Assembly (NCBI RefSeq): GCF_002154695.1
Contig: NZ_MTAV01000078.1
Location: 1 to 64,000 of the forward strand
Source of the DNA: Nostoc sp. T09
GTDB taxonomy: Bacteria > Cyanobacteriota > Cyanobacteriia > Cyanobacteriales > Nostocaceae
Reading direction: 5' to 3'
DNA: 64,000 nt
Shown: piece by piece, positions 36,726-45,361 of the stretch
Position numbering within the stretch: position 1 is the stretch's first letter
How the letters are laid out: each line of letters begins with the position of its first letter
Notes under the pieces: generated by a model
Database searches by the model: none
The model's input: the letters and a program-made list of their open reading frames with translations, nothing else
What the model was told of the DNA's origin: nothing
Translations under genes and position numbers: made by a program

Positions 36726-37766
36726 TTAAACACGAACACCTTCAATCACGCTTACTAAAGCCTCTGTTCTAAAAATATGCGTTAGCTGAAAACCCGCTTT
36801 AGCAAATAACTTTTGATATTCATTAGCAGTACGTTCCTTGCCCGAATATCCCACTAGCATTTCAATATCAAGAAATTTGCCATAGAAAGGTGTATTACCA
36901 TCAGGAATTACCATCTCAACAACTAACAACTTACCATCTTCAGACATAGCTTTATGGCAATTTCTGAGGATTTTAACTGAACCTTCGTCATCCCAATCAT
37001 GAATAATATGCTTAAGGATGTATGCATCTCCTCCTGTCGGTACAGAATCAAAGAAATCACCTGCAACAAGTTCACACCTTTTGTAAACAGTTTTATTTTT
37101 AAAGAGTGGAGTAGCTTTTTCAATCACTGAAGGTTGATCAAAAAGTACACCCTGAATTCCTGGATTTGTCTCAAGTATCCCACTTAGTAAACTGCCCTGT
37201 CCACCACCAATATCAACAATTTTCCGAATTGATGAAAAATCGTAGTTAGTAACAATTTGAGAATTAACAATTTGGGTAAGACCACTTAAAGCTAACTGAA
37301 AAGTCTGGCCGGCTTCTGGCTTTTGGTTATAATACTCAAACGGCCCCATCCCAAAAACATGATCAAAAGCAGGTTTACCTGTTTGTACACTGTGAAGTAA
37401 CTCTCCCCAAGGCTGCCAATGGTGTTCTCCACCTACCATCATTGCCCAAGCACGCATCGAACCAGGAACATCGCTACGTAGCGATTGCCCTAAAGGTGTT
37501 AATTCAAATAAATCATGCTCAACTTCTTGAAAAATTCCTATACTGGCAAGGGCACGGAGAATTCGGTAGAGAGCAGAAGCATTAGTAGCAGTTTCATTTG
37601 CTAATTCTTGACTGCTCTTTGCTGCATTTTTGAGTAAATCCGCTATTCCTAACTTGGCAGCAACATGAATTGTTTGGGTTACTCGATAACTAGTAATTAA
37701 ATTTAGCATCTCTAAAGATGCCAGATTGACAGAGGGTAATGTTGATTTATCTTCTTGAAAAACCAT
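36726..37766 (-). CDS. SAM-dependent O-methyltransferase (second of pair)
   Basis: A 346-residue protein of the same family as its neighbour. The dimerisation domain (TSYRVTQTIHVAAKLGIADL) leads to the SAM site (IRKIVDIGGGQGSLLSGIL) and the catalytic His-Asp motif (YILKHIIHDWDDEGS). The two methyltransferases differ widely, so they probably act on different positions or intermediates rather than being a recent duplicate. It follows the GMC oxidoreductase gene by 43 bases on the same strand. Confidence 0.85.
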   Translation of the reverse strand: MVFQEDKSTLPSVNLASLEMLNLITSYRVTQTIHVAAKLGIADLLKNAAKSSQELANETATNASALYRILRALASIGIFQEVEHDLFELTPLGQSLRSDVPGSMRAWAMMVGGEHHWQPWGELLHSVQTGKPAFDHVFGMGPFEYYNQKPEAGQTFQLALSGLTQIVNSQIVTNYDFSSIRKIVDIGGGQGSLLSGILETNPGIQGVLFDQPSVIEKATPLFKNKTVYKRCELVAGDFFDSVPTGGDAYILKHIIHDWDDEGSVKILRNCHKAMSEDGKLLVVEMVIPDGNTPFYGKFLDIEMLVGYSGKERTANEYQKLFAKAGFQLTHIFRTEALVSVIEGVRV

Positions 37767-37809
37767 ATTTATATCACTGGTAGAAGCAATAATCTAAGTA
37801 TTTTGCTGC

Positions 37810-39357
37810 TTATTGCAAGCGATCTTTTAAATGGTCGGCAACACGTAAGGCATTAGCAATAATAGTTAATGCTGGATTAACTGCTGCGCTAGAAACGAAG
37901 AAACTAGCATCAACTACATAAAGATTATCTAGTTCATGGGCTTTGCAGTTAATATCAAGTGCTGAAGTCTGGGAATCATTGCCAAAGCGGATTGTACCGC
38001 ATTGATGGTTGATACCTGCTAGAGAAACTTTTTTACCAACATATAATGAAGAAGGTATGAGATAATCTTCACATCCAATTTGGCTTAACATACCTTCAAA
38101 TTTGTTAATTAACTGTTTATGTGCTGTTAAGTTATTAACAGCATATCTCAGAGTAATCTCTCCTTTACTATTTAAAGTCACCCGATTGTCTGGTTCTGGT
38201 AAATCTTCTGTTACCAAGCAGAAATCAATCCCATTTTTAGCAATAGTATCTTCTGTAATTCCTAGCATTGAAGGCAGTAATTCAGCTTCTAGTAGCTCTG
38301 GAGTAGATTTGCCAAGTAATTGAATATTACCCATAGGGTATTTCCAATCATCAGTGCCAAAGTAAAAGTCGTTTAATCCAAAAGTTTTTTGAAATACTGT
38401 AGGATTAGGTTCACGAGAAATTGCGATAAAGGAAGAATTAGTGTGGCGCATATAGTGACGACCTACAACACCCGAACCATTAGCTAAACCATGAGGATGT
38501 TTCTCGTTTGCCGAGCGTAATAATAATGCCGCTGAGTTAATAGCACCACAGGCAACTACTACAATGGCAGCTGAATACTCCTCTAAAATACCGTTGCGTT
38601 CTACATGGATTTTGGTCACTTCACGACCAGAAGCATTGGTTTCTAAGCGCTGTACAAATGCATCAGTAATCAGCGTCACATTAGCATTTTGTAATGCTGG
38701 TTGCACGCAAACAGTATGAGCATCAGCTTTAGCTGCTAATAAGCAAGGAAATCCACCACAAGTATTGCAGCGAATGCAAGAGCTAGTTTGTAAATCTGCT
38801 TCGTTTAGCATGATTCCCAATGGTAAAGGAAATGGTTGATAGCCAAGCTGACAGAAATCATCAAAAAGTTTTTGTATCCGAGGTTCATGGCTTACCATCG
38901 GATATGGATAAGGCGAACTCGCAGGTGGTTCTGTAGGGTCAACACCACGCAGTCCATGTACGTGATAAAGATACTCAGCTTGCGTATAATAAGGCTCAAA
39001 GTCTTCATAGCTGAGTGGCCAAGCTAGGGAAATACCATCGTGATGTACGAGTTTACCAAAATCTTCGGCACGAAAGCGCATTAAGGCTGAACCGTAAAAC
39101 TTAGTGTTGCCACCAACACAGTAGTTAGTAGGTGAACTATGAGCCTGACCTTTCTCGTCGTACCAGGTTTCTTGAGATCTATATTTCTTATCAATGAAAA
39201 CTGCACGGGTATCCCAATTATCTTTTTCTCGTGGCAAGTATCCACCTCGTTCTATCAGTAATATATCCTTACCCAGAAGAGATAAAGCGTAAGCAAGTGT
39301 CCCGCCACCTGCACCTGTACCAATAATAATTACATCAAAATGCTTTACTTGTGGCAT
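37810..39357 (-). CDS. GMC-family FAD oxidoreductase
   Basis: A 515-residue flavoenzyme. The FAD-binding motif is IIGTGAGGGTLAYALSLLGK (residues 11-30), and NYCVGGNTKFYG is the family's second signature. The C-terminal catalytic part has GINHQCGTIRFG with the active-site His, and AAVNPALTIIANALRVADHL with the paired Asn. An unusual insertion carries C194, C197, C200 and C205 (CX2CX2CX4C), a possible metal or disulfide site. It should oxidise an alcohol or sugar-like hydroxyl. Co-location with two O-methyltransferases and a MocA-type dehydrogenase suggests a tailoring pathway. Confidence 0.87.
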   Translation of the reverse strand: MPQVKHFDVIIIGTGAGGGTLAYALSLLGKDILLIERGGYLPREKDNWDTRAVFIDKKYRSQETWYDEKGQAHSSPTNYCVGGNTKFYGSALMRFRAEDFGKLVHHDGISLAWPLSYEDFEPYYTQAEYLYHVHGLRGVDPTEPPASSPYPYPMVSHEPRIQKLFDDFCQLGYQPFPLPLGIMLNEADLQTSSCIRCNTCGGFPCLLAAKADAHTVCVQPALQNANVTLITDAFVQRLETNASGREVTKIHVERNGILEEYSAAIVVVACGAINSAALLLRSANEKHPHGLANGSGVVGRHYMRHTNSSFIAISREPNPTVFQKTFGLNDFYFGTDDWKYPMGNIQLLGKSTPELLEAELLPSMLGITEDTIAKNGIDFCLVTEDLPEPDNRVTLNSKGEITLRYAVNNLTAHKQLINKFEGMLSQIGCEDYLIPSSLYVGKKVSLAGINHQCGTIRFGNDSQTSALDINCKAHELDNLYVVDASFFVSSAAVNPALTIIANALRVADHLKDRLQ

Positions 39358-39518
39358 GAAGTCTGAGCTACTAAAGTTTTAGAAAATGTTTATAAACTTT
39401 GTCAGGTAAATATGTACAGAAAGAAGCATCTAAGTAAAAATTGTGAGGAGTTTAAGGAGGCTTTTTAGACCTTTGATTTCATACTAAAAATAACTATTTG
39501 TCATGCCTTTATATAGCC

Positions 39519-40604
39519 TTAACTTGCTACAAGATACTTAGAATTACGCATATTAGTAGTTAAAGAATGTAAGATTTGCACAATTTTTATTCCCATTTCG
39601 GCTGAGTAAGGATTTTCTGCTTTACCTTGAAAATAGCTCAGAGTTTTCTGAAAATGTAGCATCATTGTGTCATCACAAATAGGAGCAATAATTTTTTCTA
39701 TCTTGCCATTTTTACTAACATAAACTGCTCCCTGACAACGATTGAAATAATTAATAGGCTCTAAAAAACCTACAACGCAATATTGATCGTTGTGACAATC
39801 ACTTCCATGTAAAGCAAGCATTCTATATTTAGATTCTTGATCTTGATGAGGAATGTCATCAGTAAAAAATAGAGGATAGTTATATTTGATTTTACCCATC
39901 ATGGAAGTATATAATTCTATTTCTACTCCTGAAGATGATTTATAGCGAATGTAAGCACTGCCTTGATTATCTAGATACTGCTGAGAATCTTGAAAAACAA
40001 AATCATTAAATTCAGTTTCCAAAATATTATGGGGCATATCTTCTGCAAGCAGAGCAGATACAAGTGCTACCATGTGAGAACCTTCATAGCCTAGAGCTCC
40101 TAGGTCGTTGTCGATAAATCGACCTTTTATGAAATCTAATTCTCGGTTTTTGGTAAATTCAACAACTATTTTTTTGGGAGTAATATGCAAATCTTGAATA
40201 GCACTTTTCTTCACAATATCTTTAATAATGGATGAGGCATAATTCTCATTTACTGTGATTTTCCCCTGAAAATCTAACAATTTTTTCTTAAAATCGGATA
40301 TTTCTGAAAATAAACAGATAGGCTTTTCTACAAGAATATTTGCTTTTGGCGCAACTTTGATAATCTCTTTTACTATTTCAAAGTGTTGGTCTGTACTAAC
40401 GCAAATGTCCCAAAAACCTGGGTTAAGTTTTGCTGCTTCTAAGCAGGTATTAAATACTATAAATCCCTTTTGTTGGGCCTGTAATGCTTTTTGCTCATTT
40501 GTTTCAACAATAGCAACGGTTTTAACCCCATACTCTTGCATTTTGCTTTCATGTATTTGAGCAACACGACCGTATCCCACCCTGATACATGTAATTTCTT
40601 GCAT
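39519..40604 (-). CDS. Gfo/Idh/MocA-family oxidoreductase
   Basis: A 361-residue NAD(P)-dependent oxidoreductase. The Rossmann start is ITCIRVGYGRVAQIHESKMQ, where the usual GxGxxG is GYGRVA. ILVEKPICL provides the EKP motif, and GYEGSHMVALVSALL probably carries the catalytic His. Family members oxidise or reduce sugars, inositols and amino-cyclitols. It is the first gene of the operon that continues with the GMC oxidoreductase and the methyltransferases, 161 bases downstream. The substrate is unknown. Confidence 0.8.
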   Translation of the reverse strand: MQEITCIRVGYGRVAQIHESKMQEYGVKTVAIVETNEQKALQAQQKGFIVFNTCLEAAKLNPGFWDICVSTDQHFEIVKEIIKVAPKANILVEKPICLFSEISDFKKKLLDFQGKITVNENYASSIIKDIVKKSAIQDLHITPKKIVVEFTKNRELDFIKGRFIDNDLGALGYEGSHMVALVSALLAEDMPHNILETEFNDFVFQDSQQYLDNQGSAYIRYKSSSGVEIELYTSMMGKIKYNYPLFFTDDIPHQDQESKYRMLALHGSDCHNDQYCVVGFLEPINYFNRCQGAVYVSKNGKIEKIIAPICDDTMMLHFQKTLSYFQGKAENPYSAEMGIKIVQILHSLTTNMRNSKYLVAS

Positions 40605-40846
40605 AATTTGTTTGGTGACTTAATTTTTCCAAAGCTCAACAGAATTGAACAGAAACTGCTGTTACAATAAGCATTCAAGACAATGTATGAAAATTCATAA
40701 CTGGAAATTTTATAAAAATGCATATTTTCATTGGGTCTTAGTTACGAGCTAACTAAGACACTATTTTGGGTTTTCACAATGTTTGCATTAGAATGCAGAA
40801 TTATAAGATACTCCAATACAATTTCGATACGAAGGGCCGAAAAACT
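40605..40846. other. Upstream region of the tailoring operon
   Basis: AT-rich sequence upstream of the MocA-type gene. It should hold the operon's promoter on the minus strand; no motif could be assigned. Confidence 0.35.
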
Positions 40847-40949
40847 GGCGTTGCTTAATATGAGTATTAAATTTAAAAATTTAATCTCTCAGACTCTTAT
40901 TCTCTGCGCCTCTGCATGAGGCTAATTAATACTTGCAATCAGCAACGCC
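40847..40949. mobile_element. Candidate MITE, 103 bp
   Basis: GGCGTTGCT (40847-40855) and its exact complement AGCAACGCC (40941-40949) bound a 103-bp AT-rich segment. Seven bases further in, AGTATTAA and its complement pair again, so the terminal inverted repeats extend over 24 positions with a mismatched middle. There is no coding capacity. This fits a miniature inverted-repeat element mobilised by an unlinked transposase. No clear target duplication is visible. Confidence 0.55.
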
Positions 40950-41653
40950 TAAAACATAGTTATATGTTGGTTGCGATTGAAGTATTTATGAATAATTAAT
41001 TTAACAAGAATTTCTACATCAATATAGTTGCATACAGATTTTTATAAGTCAACAGAATTTTTTAATATTCTTTGAATAGGTAGGAACCTTTGCTCATTCT
41101 TAAAAGGGATATTGTTGTGTGAGCGTGGGAGGTTTACTGAATATATAGATGAAGGGCTACCTTTTAGGCACACCATGCTGTTTTAATCTATAGATTATTT
41201 TCTAAGCATTTATGCTCAGTTATTTACTTTTAAGTAATGAAGTAATAACCAAGTAAGTCAGCAAATATTACTTACTAAATTCCTGTAATTATTACTAAGC
41301 AAAGATTTTAAGAGCCATGATCGCGCATTTCAAAAATGGGAATGCCAACAAAAGAGGTAGAAAGTATTGAAGGCGTGAATAAATCGCCGTCATAGCTTTT
41401 GGGGATGGTTGCGTCGGTTATGGCGTTGGGTATGTGGTTGGCTTCGGCGTTGATTTTTTTGTCTCGCGCAGAGACGCAAAGAAGATTTGAGACAGGGTTT
41501 TATTGTTGCAACAGCTAATAATAAAACTATTTTGACTTTTGTGCGGCGATACTAGCCATTTTTCTAGGGTAGATTCTCCCCAATTTTCCGATGCCAGGTA
41601 TCAGCAAAACAAGGCAGGATATGAGCATCTCAGAAAATTTGTGGAGAAATTGA
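40950..41653. other. Intergenic region upstream of the HtrA-like operon
   Basis: About 700 bases without a convincing gene. GTCTCGCGCAGAGACGCAAAG at 41461-41481 contains the GTCTC/GAGAC inverted repeat often scattered in these genomes. The final ~100 bases should hold the promoter of the HtrA-like operon. Confidence 0.4.
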
Positions 41654-42652
41654 ATGTCTTCGTTACTAGAATTGTCTAACAGTTTAGCCGATACCGTAGA
41701 ACAAGCTGGAAGTGCTGTGGTTGCAGTGAATGCTGGTACACGCATCTCCCCAAGTGGGATTCTCTGGCGTCATGGTATCGTTGTTACTTCCGATGAGTCG
41801 CTTCAGCGTTATGACGAAATCACCGTCACTTTATCAGATGGGCGTTCTGTCGCTGCTACACATTTGGGGCATGACTCTAGCACTGATATAGCTGTTTTCC
41901 AACTCCCAGATGTAGAAACCCCTGTGGCGAAAATTGGCGATGCGACAACACTGAAAGTCGGTAATTTAGTACTAGGAATAGCTAGAAGCAACGAAGGCGA
42001 GTTGCGGGCGGCTATGGGTGCTGTGAGTGCGATCAGTGGTGCTTGGCGGAGTATGAGTGGTGGTAATATCGACCAATTCATCCGCCCAGATATTAACCTT
42101 TACCCAGGCTTTGCAGGTGGTCCGCTTGTAGATGCGGCTGGTTATGTGGTAGGCATGAACACATCAGGAAGGCGCGGTACAGCTTTAACTATTCCAGCGG
42201 CTACAGTCAATCGTGTAATCGATCAATTGATAGCAAAAGGACACATTGCCCGGGGTTATCTAGGTGTGGGAATGCAACCTGTACGCTTGCCGGATAACCT
42301 TAAAACAGCGTTGAATTTAACTGCTGCTACTGGTGTGATTGTTGTCAATGTCGAGTCTGCTGGCCCAGCGGACAATGCAGGTGTGCAGCTTGGGGATGTG
42401 TTGGTCACATTCGATGGCACAACTGTGAGTGATACAGCTGATGTGATGGCGCTGCTTAATAGTAGCGATCGCGTCGGTAAAACTGTTCCCATGCAAGTAG
42501 TGCGGGGTGGAGTGTTAGTTGAGTTAGCGATCGCAGTTGGCGAACGACCATTTGAGCAGTCCCCACGTCCAGAACGTGCGGAAAAAGCCAATGATTTCTC
42601 TCATCACAGAAGAGGGAGACATGGTAGGAGAGGTTCATCCCATTCACGTTAA
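41654..42652 (+). CDS. HtrA/Deg-like PDZ protein with lost catalytic residues
   Basis: A 332-residue protein with an S1C chymotrypsin-like fold (about 10-195) and a PDZ domain (about 195-295; GYLGVGMQPVRLPD, GPADNAGVQLGDVLVTFDG). The usual TNAHV is TSDES, so the catalytic His is E48, and GNSGGPL is GFAGGPL, so the catalytic Ser is A154. Only the Asp (D78) remains. It should not cleave peptide bonds and may be a scaffold or decoy. The C-terminus is rich in His, Arg and Ser. There is no signal peptide, so it is cytoplasmic. It is first in an operon with an intact homologue. Confidence 0.83.
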   Translation: MSSLLELSNSLADTVEQAGSAVVAVNAGTRISPSGILWRHGIVVTSDESLQRYDEITVTLSDGRSVAATHLGHDSSTDIAVFQLPDVETPVAKIGDATTLKVGNLVLGIARSNEGELRAAMGAVSAISGAWRSMSGGNIDQFIRPDINLYPGFAGGPLVDAAGYVVGMNTSGRRGTALTIPAATVNRVIDQLIAKGHIARGYLGVGMQPVRLPDNLKTALNLTAATGVIVVNVESAGPADNAGVQLGDVLVTFDGTTVSDTADVMALLNSSDRVGKTVPMQVVRGGVLVELAIAVGERPFEQSPRPERAEKANDFSHHRRGRHGRRGSSHSR

Positions 42653-42716
42653 CTAATTAAGGCAGAAGGAAGCAGGCTGTGTTTCGACTACGCTCAACAA
42701 CCGGGCAGAAGGGAAT

Positions 42717-43556
42717 ATGACTACAAAAATTACATACCTCACCGATGAATTGGCAACTTTAGCTGCTAAGTTACGCCACAGCACGGTCAAAGTTCAAAGC
42801 AATTCTCAAGGAGTTGGTTCTGGTGTAATCTGGCAAAATGATGGGTTAATTATCACCAACGCTCATGTTGCAATTAACAACAAAGCAAAGGTGGAATTGG
42901 CCGATGGACGAGTGTTTGATGCTGTGCGCACCCACTTCGACCCACAGCAAGATTTAGCTGCTCTGAAAATTACTGCCACTGACTTAAACACTGCAACTAT
43001 TGGTGATTCTGATGCACTGCGTGTAGGTGAGTTAGTCTTGGCGGTGGGTAATCCGTTTGCTGATACTGGAGCAGTTACCGCAGGGATTATCCATACTCGT
43101 CATCAGGGAGCAGTTATGGCAGATATCCGACTGTATCCTGGCAATTCTGGGGGACCGCTAGCCGACTGTCTCGGTCGAGTTGTAGGGATTAACACAATGG
43201 TTGTTAACGGTTTGGCTGTAGCCATCCCCAGTTTAGCTGTGAATCGCTTTCTGCTTGCTCCTAGTCGTCCGCAACTGGGAGTAACATTGCAACCTGTGCT
43301 AATAGGTCAACGCAACTTTGGTTTATTAGTGTTGTCTGTCCTTGGTGACAGTGCGGCTGCGAAGGCTGGTGTAAAAATTGGTGATGTCTTAATTGGCGTA
43401 TCGGGTCAATTATTCACTAAAAGCGATGACCTGGGCAAATATCTGCAACAAAGCCAAGATCGGGAATCATTACCGTTACAACTCTGGCGTGGCGGTCAGC
43501 AACTTGTTGTTTATGTTGAATTGCAGAGTGGGAAAACTGCGGTGGAGGCAACATGA
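42717..43556 (+). CDS. HtrA/Deg-like serine protease with intact triad, cytoplasmic
   Basis: A 279-residue protein with an S1C protease domain (about 10-185) and a C-terminal PDZ domain (about 187-270). The triad is complete: H50 (TNAHV), D79 (DPQQDLAALKI) and S144 (GNSGGPL). No signal peptide or membrane helix precedes the protease domain, unlike the usual exported Deg/HtrA proteins. It follows the inactive homologue by 64 bases and overlaps the regulator gene by ATGA, so the three genes are co-transcribed. A regulated intracellular protease, possibly controlled by its inactive partner, is the simplest reading. Confidence 0.86.
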   Translation: MTTKITYLTDELATLAAKLRHSTVKVQSNSQGVGSGVIWQNDGLIITNAHVAINNKAKVELADGRVFDAVRTHFDPQQDLAALKITATDLNTATIGDSDALRVGELVLAVGNPFADTGAVTAGIIHTRHQGAVMADIRLYPGNSGGPLADCLGRVVGINTMVVNGLAVAIPSLAVNRFLLAPSRPQLGVTLQPVLIGQRNFGLLVLSVLGDSAAAKAGVKIGDVLIGVSGQLFTKSDDLGKYLQQSQDRESLPLQLWRGGQQLVVYVELQSGKTAVEAT

Positions 43557-44185
43557 TCCGGGTGATGGTAGTTGCTACTTCTCCTGTGGTGCGAGCAGGT
43601 TTATCAGCTGTTGTGAATAGCAATTCCCAGATGAATGTTGTCGGGAGTGCATCCAACTTGGATACCTTGATCGGGGAAGTTGGGCAATTACAACCTGATG
43701 TAGTGCTGCTAGATTTAGGTAGCAATTCGCAATCATCAATCTGGGAAAAATTGCTACTTTTTCAAGAGGAGCAATACCCTGTAGGATTTCTTGTGATTGC
43801 AGAGGAACCAGAAAGCATCAATTTAGAAACGGCTATACGTTCTAGTGTTCGGGGTATATTACCTGGTGACAGTACAGAGTCAGAAATTATCGCTGCTGTC
43901 ATAGCGATCGCAGATGGTTTAGTAGTGCTACATCCGGATTTTTTGGAGTTACTGCCGATGCGGGAAAAAGTAGTGGCTCCTGCCGTACAAACTCTGACAC
44001 CAAGAGAAATTGAAGTATTAGAAATGCTCGGTTCTGGTTTAGGTAATAAAGCGATCGCTAAACACTTGCAGATTTCTGAGCATACTGTAAAGTTTCATAT
44101 CTCATCTATTTTCCAAAAGCTTGCTGTCTCTACGCGTACTGAGGCTGTAACTGTTGGTGTCAGGCTGGGTTTGATTATGCTCTAA
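43553..44185 (+). CDS. NarL/LuxR-type regulator with degenerate receiver
   Basis: A 210-residue protein. The receiver-like domain (1-120) keeps D54 (VVLLDLGSN), but the acidic pair is replaced (MVVATSPVV) and the conserved Lys is missing (RGILPGDST). Normal phosphorylation is therefore doubtful. The C-terminal LuxR domain is standard: LTPREIEVLEMLGSGLGNKA and ISEHTVKFHISSIFQKL. Its start overlaps the stop of the active HtrA-like protease. The pair may couple proteolysis to transcription, for example by the regulator being cleaved or bound, which is inference. Confidence 0.85.
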   Translation: MIRVMVVATSPVVRAGLSAVVNSNSQMNVVGSASNLDTLIGEVGQLQPDVVLLDLGSNSQSSIWEKLLLFQEEQYPVGFLVIAEEPESINLETAIRSSVRGILPGDSTESEIIAAVIAIADGLVVLHPDFLELLPMREKVVAPAVQTLTPREIEVLEMLGSGLGNKAIAKHLQISEHTVKFHISSIFQKLAVSTRTEAVTVGVRLGLIML

Positions 44186-44208
44186 TAATTAAGAAGTTTG
44201 TAGTAAAA

Positions 44209-44237
44209 ACTTTAGTCCTGTTATTGAGGACTAAAGT
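44209..44237. terminator. Bidirectional terminator hairpin
   Basis: ACTTTAGTCCT (44209-44219) and AGGACTAAAGT (44227-44237) form a perfect 11-bp stem with a 7-nt loop, and GTAGTA/TACTAC pair further out. It lies between the convergent regulator and the repeat-protein gene. Confidence 0.65.
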
Positions 44238-44268
44238 CCTTACTACGAGAGATTTTTATTAAGCTTAA

Positions 44269-45027
44269 TTACTCGGCTAATGATTGACCAGCTTTGCTCA
44301 GTAATTTACCTAGCTTTTTAAGTGGTCCTTTAAATCCTCTTGCTGCTTCAGCACCAGCTTGTTCGGTTTGTTCGCTTAGTTTCGTCAGCACTTGTGCAAA
44401 GTCTGCACCTTTAGCAGTTTTGCGCTTCAACAGTTGCTTAAGTTCTTTCAATCCATTGGCGATTTCTTGGAGATTTTCATTCTCAGACTTGTGCAGTAAG
44501 GTGTACCACGTATCGATTGCACCTTGCGCTGCTTCTGGCTCAATCTCTGTCAAGTCTCCTTCAAGAGTTTCTAACAACGAGTCTATTTGTTCAATTTGCT
44601 CGCGGTCTTCTTGTTTACCCAAGGAAACACCGATTTTGCTGAGTTGCTTACCCAATCTCTGCAAAGGAGTTTTCAGTTCCTTATCAGCCTCAGAACCCAA
44701 GTCGCTAGTTTGTTCGCCAATTTCGATGAGTACTTCTCCAATCTCATGACCTGTGGCTTTACCACTTTTCACAAGTTGCTTGAGGTTTTTGAGACTATTA
44801 GCAATTTCTTTGATTTCTGGTTCTTTGGCTTTGTGCAAAGAACTATACCACTGGTCAATTAAACTAACAGCAGCTTCATTATCTAGAGAAGTTAAATCTC
44901 CCTCCAGAGCCTCAAAAAGTGAATCTAGCTCCAAGTTATTGTTTTCATTGGTTTTTGTTGCTGTTGTACCTTCTTTTTTAGAGGCAGTTTCACTTTGTTT
45001 GTTCTTGCTTCCTTGTTGAGAAGTCAT
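44269..45027 (-). CDS. Unknown protein with two ~97-residue internal repeats
   Basis: About 252 residues. After a polar, low-complexity N-terminus (~35 residues) come two homologous units. Unit 1 begins LDSLFEALEGDLTSLDNEAA and unit 2 begins IDSLLETLEGDLTEIEPEAA. Both continue with D-x-WY-x2-LHK, a LKxLKQLxK helix, a DLGSEADKEL or AGAEAARGF segment and LGKxLSK. They are predicted all-helical. I chose the ATG at 45027 (MTSQQG); the frame opens at 45099 but the extra 24 codons look non-coding. No known family recognised. A helical adaptor or regulator is possible. Confidence 0.72.
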   Translation of the reverse strand: MTSQQGSKNKQSETASKKEGTTATKTNENNNLELDSLFEALEGDLTSLDNEAAVSLIDQWYSSLHKAKEPEIKEIANSLKNLKQLVKSGKATGHEIGEVLIEIGEQTSDLGSEADKELKTPLQRLGKQLSKIGVSLGKQEDREQIEQIDSLLETLEGDLTEIEPEAAQGAIDTWYTLLHKSENENLQEIANGLKELKQLLKRKTAKGADFAQVLTKLSEQTEQAGAEAARGFKGPLKKLGKLLSKAGQSLAE

Positions 45028-45310
45028 CTGTAAATTCCGTAACTCGCTATGTACAGGTAACACTTTATAAAGTTTCTGAAAGCTTTCCCTCATTCTCAAG
45101 AGTCAATATTCTGCCACTTGTATATAGACCCTGGGATAGAAACTACTTCCCAAGATGATGCGCTAAGAATTTGCGGAAATTTTTTTGAAGAGATGGCTTT
45201 ACTGTTTGGGCAGAAGGGAAGCATTCTATGAAAAAGATTGATTTACATAAACCAAGAGAACTGAAGTAGTACTTTCTACTTTTCCCAACCTTCTCGAAAA
45301 TAATTTAGCT

Positions 45311-45341
45311 AATAGCCATAGGGTTTTAATCTATGGCTATT
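45311..45341 (-). terminator. Hairpin downstream of murJ
   Basis: AATAGCCATA (45311-45320) and TATGGCTATT (45332-45341) form a perfect 10-bp stem with an 11-nt loop, 21 bases beyond the murJ stop codon. No strong T-run is present on the minus strand. Confidence 0.45.
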
Positions 45342-45361
45342 AATAGCAATTATCACAACAC

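Noticed and set aside
41654-42652. Calling the first HtrA-like gene an active protease
   Set aside because: Catalytic His and Ser are replaced (E48, A154), so only the fold is supported.
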